64,000 bases of DNA from Cnuibacter physcomitrellae (GTDB lineage: Bacteria; Actinomycetota; Actinomycetes; Actinomycetales; Microbacteriaceae): assembly GCF_014640535.1 (NCBI RefSeq), contig NZ_BMHD01000001.1, forward strand, positions 994,214-1,058,213, written 5' to 3'. Both the position numbers and the translations under genes were made by a program. The notes beneath the pieces are model-generated. The model saw only the letters and a program-made list of their open reading frames with translations, was not told the DNA's origin and searched no databases. Shown here piece by piece: positions 1-9,467 of the stretch; position 1 is the stretch's first letter, and each line of letters opens with the position of its first letter.

Positions 1-3000
1 TCCGCGGGCATGGCCAACGGCAGCCCCCGTGGCATCGAGGTCATCACCAACACCGGCTTCAGCGTCAACCGGGCCTACTACAACCTCGCCGGCGCCGACG
101 ACACCGTGGCCGACCAGGGCATCCAGTACGCCGTCGACGGAGCGGACACCACGCGTCAGCGCCTCGGCGGGCTCGCCCCGGCATCGCCCGGCGCCGTGAG
201 CGCCGACCAGGTGCCCACCGGACTCATGCTCCCGGCGCATGACACGGCCGCGCCGACCATCACCGACACCACCGCCTCGACGATCACGCCGGACGTCCCC
301 TTCCGCTTCGCGTTCTCGGTGACCGACGACACGCAGGTGCGCACCGTGACCCTCCGCTGGAAGACGAACGTCGACGCCGGGTTCCGCTCGGTCAACCTCA
401 CCTCGGACGGCTCGGACGGGTACTCGTTCACCGTCCCCGCCGCCGATCTGACCGGCGCGCGCTCGGTGGACTACCAGGTCACGGCCTCCGACGGCCGGTC
501 GCTCTCCTCGACCGAGGTCGTGCACCTCCCGGTCGACGGCGCCGACGCCTCGCCGCTGCGGCTCAACGTGACCGACGGGCAGTTCGTGGCGGGGCAGACG
601 CGGCTCGCCGCGGCGACCGACGACGCCTCCGACCCCGTGACGCTGAGCGTCGACGGCACGCCCGTGCCGACCACGGCCTCGCTCGAGTCCGAGCCGGTGT
701 TCGCGTTCGACGCGAGCGGCGTCAACGTCTTCTTCAAGAACGGCGTGCGGATCGGCGACGACGTCCTGCGCATCTTCGACGACGGCATCCCGGAGGGCTA
801 CGAGACGATCGCGACCTCCGTGCCGCTGTCGTACGTCACGCAGGGGCAGGAGCTCGTGGTGAGCGTCTGGGCGGGCACGAAGGCCGCACCCGTCATCGAT
901 CCGAACGAGAACAACGACGACTTCACCATCAAGAACCTGCGGCTCGTGCTCCCCGACGGCCGGACGCTCACCCCGGTGGGCTACGACGACCCGTCGACGG
1001 TGCTGCAGATGGGCGACTCGACCGGGAAGCTCGACTACTACGACGCGCGCTTCGTGCTGCCGGACGACGCCTTCGCCGCGAAGGCCGCCCTCTGGGACAC
1101 CACGACCGTCGCGGACGGTCCGCACACCGTCCGCGCCAGCGCGACCGGGTCGGAGGTCTCCGCGTCGGTCTCGGTCGACAACACCGCGCCGGTCATCACG
1201 ACGGAGGCCGTCGACGGCACCGAGTACCGCGGCGGGTTCACGCTCGACGCCTCCGTGACGGATGCGGGGTCGGGCGTGGCGTCCTCCGACGCGACGCTGG
1301 ACGGGTCGCGGATCGTCCTCCCCTACGCCACCTCCTCGGTGACGCTGGCCTCGGGGACGCACTCGTTCGTCGTGACGGCGAAGGATGCGCTCGGCAACAC
1401 CGCGACCCGCACCGTCTCGTTCACGACGCCCGACGAGCAGCCCGGGACGGAGCTCGTCTCCCCCGTCGACGGCGCGATCGTCGGCTCCCACGACGTCGAC
1501 CTCACGGCGACGCCGACCGACCCCTCGGGCGACGTGCTCGACGTCGACGTCGCGAAGGGCTACCGCCTCGACCCCGTCGACGCCGAGGTGTCGAGCTGGA
1601 AGGGCGCCACGCAGATCGCCGCGGGCACGGACCGCAGCGACCGCACGGCCATCACCGGCGAGGAGCTGGCCGCGATGACCGGCGTCGACGGCATCGACTC
1701 GTCGGTGTCGAGCGACACGGCGTTCCCGTACGAGATGTTCGACGTGACCGTCCCGGCCGATGCGGGCGACGACTTCCAGGCCCGCCTGGCGTGGTCGGGG
1801 TCGGCCAACGCGAACGCCAAGGTGCTGATGTACGTGCTGAACACCGCATCCGGCTCGTGGGAGGAGGTGGACCGTCACGTCACCGCATCCGGCACGGCGC
1901 CCGAGTCGTTCGACCTCGGCGCGACGGTGCCCGCCGCCGATCACGTGGCCGACGGTGTGATCACGGTGCTCGTGCAGCACTCCGAGGGCTTCACCTCGGG
2001 CGACCTCTCGGCGCGCTCGTCGGACGTGACGCCGTACCATCCGGACGCGACCCCGCGCTCGGACTACGACTTCACCCTCGCGTGGGAGACGGACACCCAG
2101 TACTACAACGCGAACCCGGAGTACTACCAGCACCAGCTCGACATCCACGACTTCGTCCTCGACCAGCGCGACGACCTCAACCTGCAGTACCTCTTCCACA
2201 CGGGCGACATCGTCGACGACTCGACGATCGAGGACCAGTGGCTGCGGGCGGACGCCGCGTACGACGAGCTGGACGCCGCGGGCCTGCCCTACGGCGTGCT
2301 GGCGGGCAACCACGACGTCGGCCACAAGGAGGACGACTACTCGCACTACTCGCAGTGGTTCGGCGCCTCGCGGTACGCGTCGAACCCCTGGTACGGCGAC
2401 AGCTACCTCGACAACCGCGGGCACTACGACCTGTTCTCCGCCGGCGGCATCGACTTCATGGTCGTGTCGATGGGATGGGGTCCGGGCGACGCGGAGATCG
2501 CCTGGATGAACGACGTCATCGCCCAGTACCCGGAGCGGAAGGTGATCCTCAACCTGCACGAGTTCATGCTCACCACGGGCGGCCTCGGCGACATCCCGCA
2601 GCGCATCCAGGACGAGGTCGTGGCGACGAACGCGAACGTGATGATGGTCATGTCCGGCCACTACCACGACGCCTTCACCCGGACGGATGCGTTCGACGAC
2701 GACGGGGACGGCGTCGCCGAGCGCACCGTGTACTCGATGCTGTTCGACTACCAGGGCCTCGCGGAGGGCGGCCTCGGCTACCTGCGCCTGCTCCACTTCG
2801 ACGACGCGACCGGCACCATCACGGTCCGGACGTACTCGCCGTCGCTCGACGACTTCGACTCCGACGACCCGACGCTCGACATGCAGAACCAGGAGTTCAC
2901 CATGTCATACGACACGCTCGGCATCACGCCTGCGACGAAGGAGCTGTCGACGGAGGCGTTCAGCGCCGACATCCTGACGACCGACGTCATCGGATCGCTC

Positions 3001-3447
3001 GAGGACGTCGCCAGCGGCACGACCGTGACCGTGCCCTGGACCGGCCTCGCGAACGGCCCGCACGGATGGTACGTGCGGACCGAGGACCCCTACGGCGCGA
3101 TCGACCTCTCGGCGGTGCGGACGTTCACCGTGGCCGCGGTCGACGAGCCGGGGAACCCCGGCGGCCCGGGCACCCCGGGTGAGCCCGGCACGCCCGGTGG
3201 GCCCGGCACGCCCGGTGGGCCCGGCACGCCCGGCCAGCCCGAGGATCCGTCCGACTCCGACAGCGGGGACGGCGCGGGAGCCGACGCGGGGGCCGGGGTG
3301 ACCGCCCCGACCGGCGCGGGCTCCGGTGCGGCGCAGGACGGCCTCGCCGCGACCGGCGCGGCGCCCCTGCTCGGCGGCGCGGCCGCCGCGCTGCTGCTCG
3401 CGCTCGGCACCGTGGCGCTCGTGCTGCGCCGCCGCCGCGCGCACTAG
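1..3447 (+). CDS. Secreted calcineurin-like metallophosphoesterase with Ig-like repeats and LAATG sorting signal (5' partial)
   Basis: The reading frame is open to the window edge, so the N-terminus and probable signal peptide lie upstream. The first ~650 visible residues are repetitive, acidic, Ig/fibronectin-like beta segments. A metallophosphoesterase domain follows (about residues 683-900, counting from the first visible Met): an ETDTQYY motif, HTGDIVDD (GDxxD), AGNHDVG (GNHD) and SGHYHDA (GHxH), the usual dinuclear metal ligands. After a Gly/Pro-rich spacer of GTPG/GPGTPG type, the C-terminus has LAATG, a hydrophobic helix and RRRRAH, the layout of a cell-wall sorting signal for class E sortases. 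The substrate is unknown; a phosphomonoester or diester outside the cell is likely. No sortase gene is in the window. Confidence 0.85.
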   Translation, partial: SAGMANGSPRGIEVITNTGFSVNRAYYNLAGADDTVADQGIQYAVDGADTTRQRLGGLAPASPGAVSADQVPTGLMLPAHDTAAPTITDTTASTITPDVPFRFAFSVTDDTQVRTVTLRWKTNVDAGFRSVNLTSDGSDGYSFTVPAADLTGARSVDYQVTASDGRSLSSTEVVHLPVDGADASPLRLNVTDGQFVAGQTRLAAATDDASDPVTLSVDGTPVPTTASLESEPVFAFDASGVNVFFKNGVRIGDDVLRIFDDGIPEGYETIATSVPLSYVTQGQELVVSVWAGTKAAPVIDPNENNDDFTIKNLRLVLPDGRTLTPVGYDDPSTVLQMGDSTGKLDYYDARFVLPDDAFAAKAALWDTTTVADGPHTVRASATGSEVSASVSVDNTAPVITTEAVDGTEYRGGFTLDASVTDAGSGVASSDATLDGSRIVLPYATSSVTLASGTHSFVVTAKDALGNTATRTVSFTTPDEQPGTELVSPVDGAIVGSHDVDLTATPTDPSGDVLDVDVAKGYRLDPVDAEVSSWKGATQIAAGTDRSDRTAITGEELAAMTGVDGIDSSVSSDTAFPYEMFDVTVPADAGDDFQARLAWSGSANANAKVLMYVLNTASGSWEEVDRHVTASGTAPESFDLGATVPAADHVADGVITVLVQHSEGFTSGDLSARSSDVTPYHPDATPRSDYDFTLAWETDTQYYNANPEYYQHQLDIHDFVLDQRDDLNLQYLFHTGDIVDDSTIEDQWLRADAAYDELDAAGLPYGVLAGNHDVGHKEDDYSHYSQWFGASRYASNPWYGDSYLDNRGHYDLFSAGGIDFMVVSMGWGPGDAEIAWMNDVIAQYPERKVILNLHEFMLTTGGLGDIPQRIQDEVVATNANVMMVMSGHYHDAFTRTDAFDDDGDGVAERTVYSMLFDYQGLAEGGLGYLRLLHFDDATGTITVRTYSPSLDDFDSDDPTLDMQNQEFTMSYDTLGITPATKELSTEAFSADILTTDVIGSLEDVASGTTVTVPWTGLANGPHGWYVRTEDPYGAIDLSAVRTFTVAAVDEPGNPGGPGTPGEPGTPGGPGTPGGPGTPGQPEDPSDSDSGDGAGADAGAGVTAPTGAGSGAAQDGLAATGAAPLLGGAAAALLLALGTVALVLRRRRAH

Positions 3448-3457
3448 CGGCGGGACG

Positions 3458-3495
3458 GCACGGGGGCGGGACCGCATCCGCGGCCTCGCCCCCGT
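3458..3495 (+). terminator. Hairpin after the metallophosphoesterase gene
   Basis: ACGGGGGCG at 3458-3466 pairs with CGCCCCCGT at 3487-3495 and the stem extends with minor mismatches. It starts 11 bases after the stop codon. There is no clear T-run, as is common in high-GC actinobacteria. Confidence 0.5.
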
Positions 3496-3538
3496 CGCCA
3501 TGCCACCGCGCCGTCGCCATGCCACCGCGCCGTCGCCG
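3492..3538. repeat. 19-bp tandem repeat, about 2.5 copies
   Basis: The unit CCGTCGCCATGCCACCGCG occurs at 3492-3510 and 3511-3529, and its first 8 bases recur at 3530. It lies between the metallophosphoesterase gene and gnd and overlaps the end of the terminator hairpin. Confidence 0.8.
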
Positions 3539-3613
3539 GGACAGACGGGCGCGGATGCGGAAGACTGTACGAGGGCGCGCGAGGAGCGGGCCCGAAGACG
3601 GCACGGAGGAAGA

Positions 3614-5068
3614 ATGACCGAACAGGGCAAGGCCAACATCGGTGTGGTGGGAATGGCGGTGATGGGCTCGAACCTCGCCCGGAACCTGGCCAGCCGCGAG
3701 GGCAACACGGTGGCGGTGTACAACCGCTCCCCTGAGCGCACCCGCAAGCTGGTGTCGGAGCATCCGGAGGCGGGGTTCCTCGCGTCGGAGTCCGTCGACG
3801 ACTTCGTCGCGTCGCTGTCGAAGCCGCGCACCGCGATCATCATGGTCCAGGCCGGCGCGGGCACGGACGCGGTCATCGCCGAGCTGGCCGACCGCTTCGA
3901 GCCCGGCGACATCATCGTCGACGGCGGGAACGCGAACTTCCACGACACCATCCGCCGCGAGAAGGACGTCTCGGCCCGCGGCATCCACTTCGTCGGCACC
4001 GGCATCTCCGGCGGCGAGGAGGGCGCCCTGAACGGACCCTCGATCATGCCCGGCGGCACCGCCGAGGCCTACGAGACCCTCGGCCCCATCCTCGCCTCGA
4101 TCGCGGCGGTCGCCGAGGGCGAGCCGTGCGTGACCCACATCGGCACCGACGGCGCAGGCCACTTCGTCAAGATGGTGCACAACGGCATCGAGTACGCCGA
4201 CATGCAGCTCATCGCCGAGGCCTACGACCTGCTCCGCACGCTCACCAAGCGCGAGCCCGCCGAGCTGGCCGAGGTGTTCGAGACCTGGAACTCGGGCGAC
4301 CTCGAGTCGTACCTCATCGAGATCACCGCCGAGGTGCTGAAGCAGGTCGACGCGAAGACCGGCAAGCCGTTCGTCGACATCGTCCTCGACCAGGCCGGGG
4401 CCAAGGGCACCGGCGCGTGGACCGTGCAGAACGCCCTCGACCTGGGCACCCCGGTCGGCGGCATCGCCGAGGCCGTGTTCGCGCGCTCACTGTCGTCGCA
4501 CCCGGAGCAGCGCGAGGCCGTGCAGAAGACGATCCAGTCGCGCCCCGACGTCGTCGAGGTGGACGTCGACTCGTTCGCCGACGACATCCGCGCCGCGCTC
4601 TACGCGTCGAAGGTGGTCGCCTACGCGCAGGGCTTCGACGAGATCATCGCCGGAGCGAAGCAGTACGGCTGGGAGATCGACAAGGGAGCGGTGGCGAAGA
4701 TCTGGCGGGCGGGCTGCATCATCCGCGCCCAGTTCCTCAACCGCATCGTCGAGGCGTACGAGAACGACCCCGACATCACGTCGCTCCTCGAGGACCCGTA
4801 CTTCGCCAAGGCCGTCGCCGAGGGCGAGGCCGCCTGGCGGCGCGTGGTCTCGACCGCCGCCCTGTCGGGTGTGCCGATCCCCGGGTTCAGCTCGGCGCTG
4901 TCGTACTACGACGGCCTCGCGTCGAAGCGCCTGCCCGCCGCCCTCATCCAGGGTCAGCGCGACTTCTTCGGCGCGCACACCTACAAGCGCGTCGACGAGC
5001 CCGGCGTGTTCCACACGCTCTGGTCGGGCGACCGCTCGGAGATCGAGACCGAGCCCAGCACGCACTAG
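3614..5068 (+). CDS. gnd: 6-phosphogluconate dehydrogenase, NADP-dependent, decarboxylating
   Basis: Oxidative pentose phosphate enzyme converting 6-phosphogluconate to ribulose 5-phosphate, CO2 and NADPH in the cytosol. The 484-residue protein starts MTEQGKANIG and has the dinucleotide-binding VGMAVMGSNLA loop, NRSPERT after strand 2 (typical of NADP preference), GGNANFHDT, GISGGEEGA, and the signature GHFVKMVHNGIEY with the catalytic lysine near residue 186. Length is normal for the long, dimeric GndA type. ATG 3614 is preferred because GGAGGA precedes it by 3 bases; upstream in-frame sequence is low-complexity. It is a single-gene unit convergent with smc, and the two share the hairpin at 5075-5142. 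Confidence 0.97.
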   Translation: MTEQGKANIGVVGMAVMGSNLARNLASREGNTVAVYNRSPERTRKLVSEHPEAGFLASESVDDFVASLSKPRTAIIMVQAGAGTDAVIAELADRFEPGDIIVDGGNANFHDTIRREKDVSARGIHFVGTGISGGEEGALNGPSIMPGGTAEAYETLGPILASIAAVAEGEPCVTHIGTDGAGHFVKMVHNGIEYADMQLIAEAYDLLRTLTKREPAELAEVFETWNSGDLESYLIEITAEVLKQVDAKTGKPFVDIVLDQAGAKGTGAWTVQNALDLGTPVGGIAEAVFARSLSSHPEQREAVQKTIQSRPDVVEVDVDSFADDIRAALYASKVVAYAQGFDEIIAGAKQYGWEIDKGAVAKIWRAGCIIRAQFLNRIVEAYENDPDITSLLEDPYFAKAVAEGEAAWRRVVSTAALSGVPIPGFSSALSYYDGLASKRLPAALIQGQRDFFGAHTYKRVDEPGVFHTLWSGDRSEIETEPSTH

Positions 5069-5074
5069 AAACCC

Positions 5075-5142
5075 GTTTCGCCATACCAGCGCTGTTTCGC
5101 CACGTCGATCGACATGGCGAAACAGCCTGAGTATGGCGGAAC
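5075..5142. terminator. Nested bidirectional hairpin between gnd and smc
   Basis: Inner arms GCTGTTTCGCCA (5091-5102) and TGGCGAAACAGC (5115-5126) are perfectly complementary around a 12-nt loop. Outer arms GTTTCGCCATAC (5075-5086) and GTATGGCGGAAC (5131-5142) pair with one G-U. The element fills the gap between two convergent genes and can act in both directions. Confidence 0.7.
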
Positions 5143-5149
5143 GTGAAGG

Positions 5150-8100
5150 CTAGGCGGGGACGTCCTCGGCCTGCTCGGCCTTCACGCGCTGGCCGACGAC
5201 GGCCGAGACGCCGTCCTGGCGCATCGAGACGCCGTAGAGGGCGTCGGCGATCTCCATGGTGCGCTTCTGGTGCGTGATCACGATGAGCTGCGACGACTCG
5301 CGCAGGTCCTCGAACGTGGTGAGCAGGCGGCCGAGGTTCGCGTCGTCGAGGGCCGCCTCCACCTCGTCCATGATGTAGAACGGGCTGGGCCGGGCCTTGA
5401 AGATGGCCATGAGCAGCGCCACCGCGGCGAGCGAGCGCTCGCCGCCCGAGAGCAGCGAGAGGCGCTCGATCTTCTTCCCGGCGGGCTTCACGCTCACCTC
5501 GATGCCGGTCGTGAGCATGTCGCCCGGATCGGTCAGCGTGATCGAGCCGGTGCCGCCCGGGAAGAGCACCGGGAACACCTCCGAGAACGCCTGCTGGGTG
5601 TCGGCGAACGCGCTCTCGAAGATCGTCTGCATCCGCTCGTCGATCTCCTCGATGATCGTGAGGAGGTCCTTGCGGGTGTTCGTGAGGTCGGTGAGCTGCT
5701 CGGTGAGGAAGCGGTGGCGCTGCTCGAGCGCCTCGAACTCCTCCAGCGCCAGCGGGTTCACCCGGCCCAGCTCGGCGAGCTTGCGCTCGGCCTTCGCGAG
5801 GCGCTGCTGCTGCTCGGCGCGCACGAAGGGCCGGCCGGGTGCCGGGGCCTCCTCGGTGTCGTCGGATGCGTCGCCGCCCGATGCGTCGAGGCCGCGGTCG
5901 TCGTCCTCGTCGTGCTCGCCGTCGGATGCGTCGGGGCCGTCGGATGCGCGGGGCGCGTCCTCCGCCTCCCTCGACTCGTCGTCGCTGCCGCTCGCGGACG
6001 GCGCCGGCAGCGGCGCGTCGTCGTCGGGAACCGGCTGGTCGGGACCGTACTCGGCGATGAGCACGTCCTCCACGAGGCCGAGCTCGGAGCCGACACGCTC
6101 GAGGAGGCTCGAGAGGTGGAGCTTCTTCTCGTAGATCTGCAGCTCGAGGCCGTGCACGTTCTCGGTGATCTCCTGCAGCCGGCGCCGCAGAGCGGCCTCG
6201 TCGCGGCGCAGCGCCGTGAGCTCCTCGTTCTGCTCGGCCCGCTCGGCCTCGCGCCGGGCCAGCAGCAGGCGTGCCTCGTCGACCGAGCGGTCGACCGACT
6301 CCAGCACCGCGGGCAGCGCCTCCACCACCGCGGTCGCCGCCTCCATCTGCCGCCGCCGGATCACCGCACGACGGGCGGCGGCCTCCGCGGCCGCCCGCTC
6401 CGACTCGAGCTGCTTCTCGAGGGCGGCGGCGCGCAGCTGCTCGGCGCGCACCCGCTCCCGCGCCGTCTCGACGCCGAGCCGCGCCTCCACCTCGTGCTCG
6501 CGCGCCCGCTCGAGCTCGGCGAGGAGCCCGTCGCGCGAGCTCACGTCGAGGATCGGCCGCGGTCGCGCCCGCAGCTCGTCGAGCTCGGCGCGCGCCTTCT
6601 CGGCCCCCGCCTCCGCCGAGGACACGGTGTCCTGCGCCAGCTTCAGCGAGCGGGCGAGCCGCTCGAGCTCGCCCTCGGACGCCTCCGCCTGCGCGCGGAG
6701 CCGGCTGAGCTTCTCGGTCCGGGACGCCAGCTGCGAGTCGTGCTCGCGCAGCGACGCGAGCGCCGCCTGCGACTGCTCCTTCGCCACCTGCAGCACACCG
6801 CGCTGCTCGGCGAGCGCGAAGCGGGCGCGCTCGATGAGCGACAGCCGCTCCTCCAGCAGGGCGGCGGCGGAGTCGCGCTCGGCGATGAGCTCGATGCGGG
6901 AGCGCGTCGCGCCGGAGCCGCCGCGCAGCACGTACCTGGTCAGCACGTCGCCGTCGCGCGACACCATCGTGAGAGCCGGTCCGATCTCGCGGCTGAGCTC
7001 CTCCCATGAGTCGCGGCCGGCCGCCAGGTCGTCGGCGACCACGACGGCGTCGAGGATGCCGGCGATGCCGGCCGGCCCGTCGACGACCCGGGTGGCCGCG
7101 GTGAGACCGGCAGGCGAGCCGAGGCCCTCCAGGGCGGCGGCCGCGCGGGATCCCCCGGCCGCGGCCGACTCCTCTCCGGCGTCCGAGGCGTCGTCCGGCG
7201 AACCGATCACGATCTCGACCCGGCCCATGTCCGACTCGGCGGCCGCGGCGACCGCATCGACCGCATCCGACGTGGAGGTCGCGAGCACCGCATCCGCCAA
7301 CGGCCCGAGCGCGGCGGCGATCGCCGCCTCGAAGCCGGGCGACACCTTCACGTGGTCGGCCACCAGACCGCGGATGCCCGTGAGCCCGGCGGCGACGAGA
7401 TCGGCCGAGCCGTCGCGCTGGTCGAGCGCCATCGACAGGGCGCTCGAGCGGGCGGCGAGGGCGTCGCGCTCGCGCTCGTGGGTGTGGAGCTCGTCGCGCA
7501 GGCGGTCGATCTCGCCCTCGGCCTCGAACACCGCGGCCTGCGCGAACTCGTAGGCCTCGTCGAGGTCGGTGTCGTTCTCCTCCGCCTCGGCCTGCTGCTC
7601 CTCGGCCTGCGCGAACTCGGCGCGCACCCCCTGGGCGCGGGTCGTGGCGGCGTCGAGGGCGTTCTGCTGGCGCAGCACCTCACCGCGCACGGCGGCGAGC
7701 CGGGAGTGGGCCGACTCGAGCTGGCCGGTGAGCTTGGAGAGCTCGAGGTCGTGCTTCGACACGAGCGACGACTGGTACGCGATCTGCTCGTCGAGCGAGT
7801 CGAGGGCGGCACGGGCGGAGGCGGTGGCGGCCTGGGCGTCGCGGTGCGCCTGCTCGGAGGTGCCCACGAGCGCCGCCAGCCGCTCGGCCTCCTCGCGCGA
7901 CTCGGCGACCATGCCGGGGGTGACGCCCGGCTGCATCTCGGGCACGGACGCCTCGCCGCCGAGCAGCGCCAGCCGCTGGTGGGCGAGGTTGGAGAGGTTG
8001 CGCAGCCGCTGCTGCGCGCTCTCGAGGCCGAAGCTGACCTGGCGGGCGGAGTCGACGGCGTCGCCGACCTGCGCGGCCTCGATGCGGGCGATGCGGAGCG

Positions 8101-8896
8101 TGAACTGCTCGAGCCGCTCCTGCAGCACGATCCGCTCGGAGTGGCGCTCGCTCTCGGTGCGCGAGTGCGCGTCGAGAGCACGCCGGAGCTCGACGACCTC
8201 GTCGGCGAGCAGTCGTGCTCGCGCGTCGCGCACGATCGCCGCGATGCCCTGCGCCTGCTTCGCGATCTCCGCCTGTCGGCCGAGCGGCCGCAGCTGTCTG
8301 CGGATCTCGCCCGCGAGATCGCTGAGGCGCGTGAGGTTGGCCTGCATCGCCTCGAGCTTGCGCTGCGTCTTCTCCTTGCGGCGACGGTGCTTGAGGATGC
8401 CCGCCGCCTCCTCGATGAAGCCGCGACGACCTTCGGGGGTGGCGTGCAGCACCGCATCCAGCTGACCCTGGCCGACGATGACGTGCATCTCACGGCCGAG
8501 ACCGGAGTCGCTCAGCAGCTCCTGGAGGTCGAGGAGCCGACAGCTCTCGCCGTTGATGGCGTACTCGCTGCCGCCGTTGCGGAAGAGCGTGCGGCTGATC
8601 GTCACCTCGGTGTAGTCGATGGGGAGCGCCCCGTCGGCGTTGTCGATCGTGAGCGTGACCTCGGCGCGGCCGAGCGGACCCTTCGTCGCCGTCCCGGCGA
8701 AGATGACGTCCTCCATCTTGCCGCCGCGGAGGGTCTTGGCGCCCTGCTCCCCCATCACCCAGGCGAGGGCGTCGACGACGTTGCTCTTGCCCGACCCGTT
8801 CGGGCCGACCACGCACGTGACGCCGGGCTCGAACTGGAAGGTCGTGGGGTTGGCGAAGGACTTGAACCCCTTGAGGGTCAAGCTCTTCAGGTACAC
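5150..8896 (-). CDS. smc: Chromosome segregation protein SMC
   Basis: Condensin ATPase that organises and segregates the chromosome with ScpA/ScpB. The 1248-residue protein has the N-terminal Walker A GPNGSGKS at 31-38, QGQLDAVL after the first coiled-coil start, two long Ala/Arg/Glu-rich coiled coils flanking a hinge (about 500-650), then the C-terminal signature LLSGGERS (about 1148-1155) and Walker B FYIMDE (about 1173). GTG 8896 gives the canonical MYLKSLTLKGFKSF start. Odd feature: residues about 950-1020 form a very acidic Asp/Ser/Ala-rich insert in the second coiled coil. In many actinobacteria smc follows mutM directly; here mutM is about 51 kb away at 60124-61137, same strand and correct order. 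Confidence 0.97.
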   Translation of the reverse strand: MYLKSLTLKGFKSFANPTTFQFEPGVTCVVGPNGSGKSNVVDALAWVMGEQGAKTLRGGKMEDVIFAGTATKGPLGRAEVTLTIDNADGALPIDYTEVTISRTLFRNGGSEYAINGESCRLLDLQELLSDSGLGREMHVIVGQGQLDAVLHATPEGRRGFIEEAAGILKHRRRKEKTQRKLEAMQANLTRLSDLAGEIRRQLRPLGRQAEIAKQAQGIAAIVRDARARLLADEVVELRRALDAHSRTESERHSERIVLQERLEQFTLRIARIEAAQVGDAVDSARQVSFGLESAQQRLRNLSNLAHQRLALLGGEASVPEMQPGVTPGMVAESREEAERLAALVGTSEQAHRDAQAATASARAALDSLDEQIAYQSSLVSKHDLELSKLTGQLESAHSRLAAVRGEVLRQQNALDAATTRAQGVRAEFAQAEEQQAEAEENDTDLDEAYEFAQAAVFEAEGEIDRLRDELHTHERERDALAARSSALSMALDQRDGSADLVAAGLTGIRGLVADHVKVSPGFEAAIAAALGPLADAVLATSTSDAVDAVAAAAESDMGRVEIVIGSPDDASDAGEESAAAGGSRAAAALEGLGSPAGLTAATRVVDGPAGIAGILDAVVVADDLAAGRDSWEELSREIGPALTMVSRDGDVLTRYVLRGGSGATRSRIELIAERDSAAALLEERLSLIERARFALAEQRGVLQVAKEQSQAALASLREHDSQLASRTEKLSRLRAQAEASEGELERLARSLKLAQDTVSSAEAGAEKARAELDELRARPRPILDVSSRDGLLAELERAREHEVEARLGVETARERVRAEQLRAAALEKQLESERAAAEAAARRAVIRRRQMEAATAVVEALPAVLESVDRSVDEARLLLARREAERAEQNEELTALRRDEAALRRRLQEITENVHGLELQIYEKKLHLSSLLERVGSELGLVEDVLIAEYGPDQPVPDDDAPLPAPSASGSDDESREAEDAPRASDGPDASDGEHDEDDDRGLDASGGDASDDTEEAPAPGRPFVRAEQQQRLAKAERKLAELGRVNPLALEEFEALEQRHRFLTEQLTDLTNTRKDLLTIIEEIDERMQTIFESAFADTQQAFSEVFPVLFPGGTGSITLTDPGDMLTTGIEVSVKPAGKKIERLSLLSGGERSLAAVALLMAIFKARPSPFYIMDEVEAALDDANLGRLLTTFEDLRESSQLIVITHQKRTMEIADALYGVSMRQDGVSAVVGQRVKAEQAEDVPA

Positions 8897-9130
8897 GGCA
8901 CGCCTCTCTACGCTCCGGGTCGGATGCGTGCCACTACGGTACCCGAGACGCGCCCGCCCGCCGCGTGGCCTCGCCGCGCGGGTGCGCGTGCGCTGCGCGG
9001 GCGTGGGCGCGTGTGCGTGCGCTTCGCGGGCGTGCGTGCGCTGCGTGCCCGCGCGGGCGGGCGCGTCGGTGGGTCCGGTGTTCGCGGGGCGAGCGCGCGG
9101 GTGTGCGTGCGGGCGGGGCTGCTTGGGCGT

Positions 9131-9187
9131 GGATGTGGCAGTCGTGGTGGGCTCGGCGCGCGGGAGGGCACCACGACTGCCACATCC
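9131..9187 (-). repeat. 57-bp palindromic unit, family 1, copy 1
   Basis: Arms 9131-9149 (starting GGATGTGGCAGTC) and 9169-9187 are perfectly complementary over 19 bp with a 19-nt loop. Read on the minus strand, the centre contains GCCCTCCCGCGCGC, shared with the units at 10881 and 10989. Confidence 0.85.
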
Positions 9188-9281
9188 GCTCGAGCCCCAT
9201 CGGGGGCGGAGCGCCCTGATCGGCTCGGCGAGCGCCCGCAGCCGGGTGCTTGCCCGCGTGCATCCAGCACCAAGACGGCGT

Positions 9282-9338
9282 GGATGCGGCAGTCATGGTG
9301 GGCTCGGCGCGCGGGAGGGCACCACGAGTGCCACATCC
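9282..9338 (-). repeat. 57-bp palindromic unit, family 1, copy 2
   Basis: Second copy 151 bp from the first. Arms 9282-9300 and 9320-9338 pair with three mismatches, so this copy is partly degraded. The centre and the 3' tail CTCGAGCCCCATC are conserved. Confidence 0.8.
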
Positions 9339-9455
9339 GCTCGAGCCCCATCCGGGGCGGAGCATACGAACCGGACCCCTGAGCGACGAGCGAGCCCTGT
9401 CCGGATGCGCGACCGAGTGCGCCCGGATCGGGGCAGCACGCCCCGGGCGCGGTGG

Positions 9456-9461
9456 CAGAAT
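9456..9461 (+). promoter_or_regulatory. Possible -10 box of the moeZ-like gene
   Basis: CAGAAT ends exactly 6 nt before ATG 9468, matching the spacing of the stronger TANNNT-N6-start boxes in this window. The first base departs from the consensus, so this is tentative. Confidence 0.35.
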
Positions 9462-9467
9462 CGAGGA

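Larger units (their letters stand above)
8897..9467. other. Long divergent intergenic region between smc and the moeZ-like gene
   Basis: About 570 bases with no credible gene. The smc-proximal part (about 8945-9120) is low-complexity G/C/T sequence rich in GCGTGCG repeats. The middle holds two 57-bp palindromic units (9131-9187 and 9282-9338), each followed by the same CTCGAGCCCCATC-type tail. The last 100 bases should hold the promoter of the moeZ-like gene. Confidence 0.7.

Noticed and set aside
10-12. ATG 10 as start of the first gene
   Set aside because: The frame is open upstream to position 1 and no ribosome binding site or signal peptide follows; the gene begins before the window.
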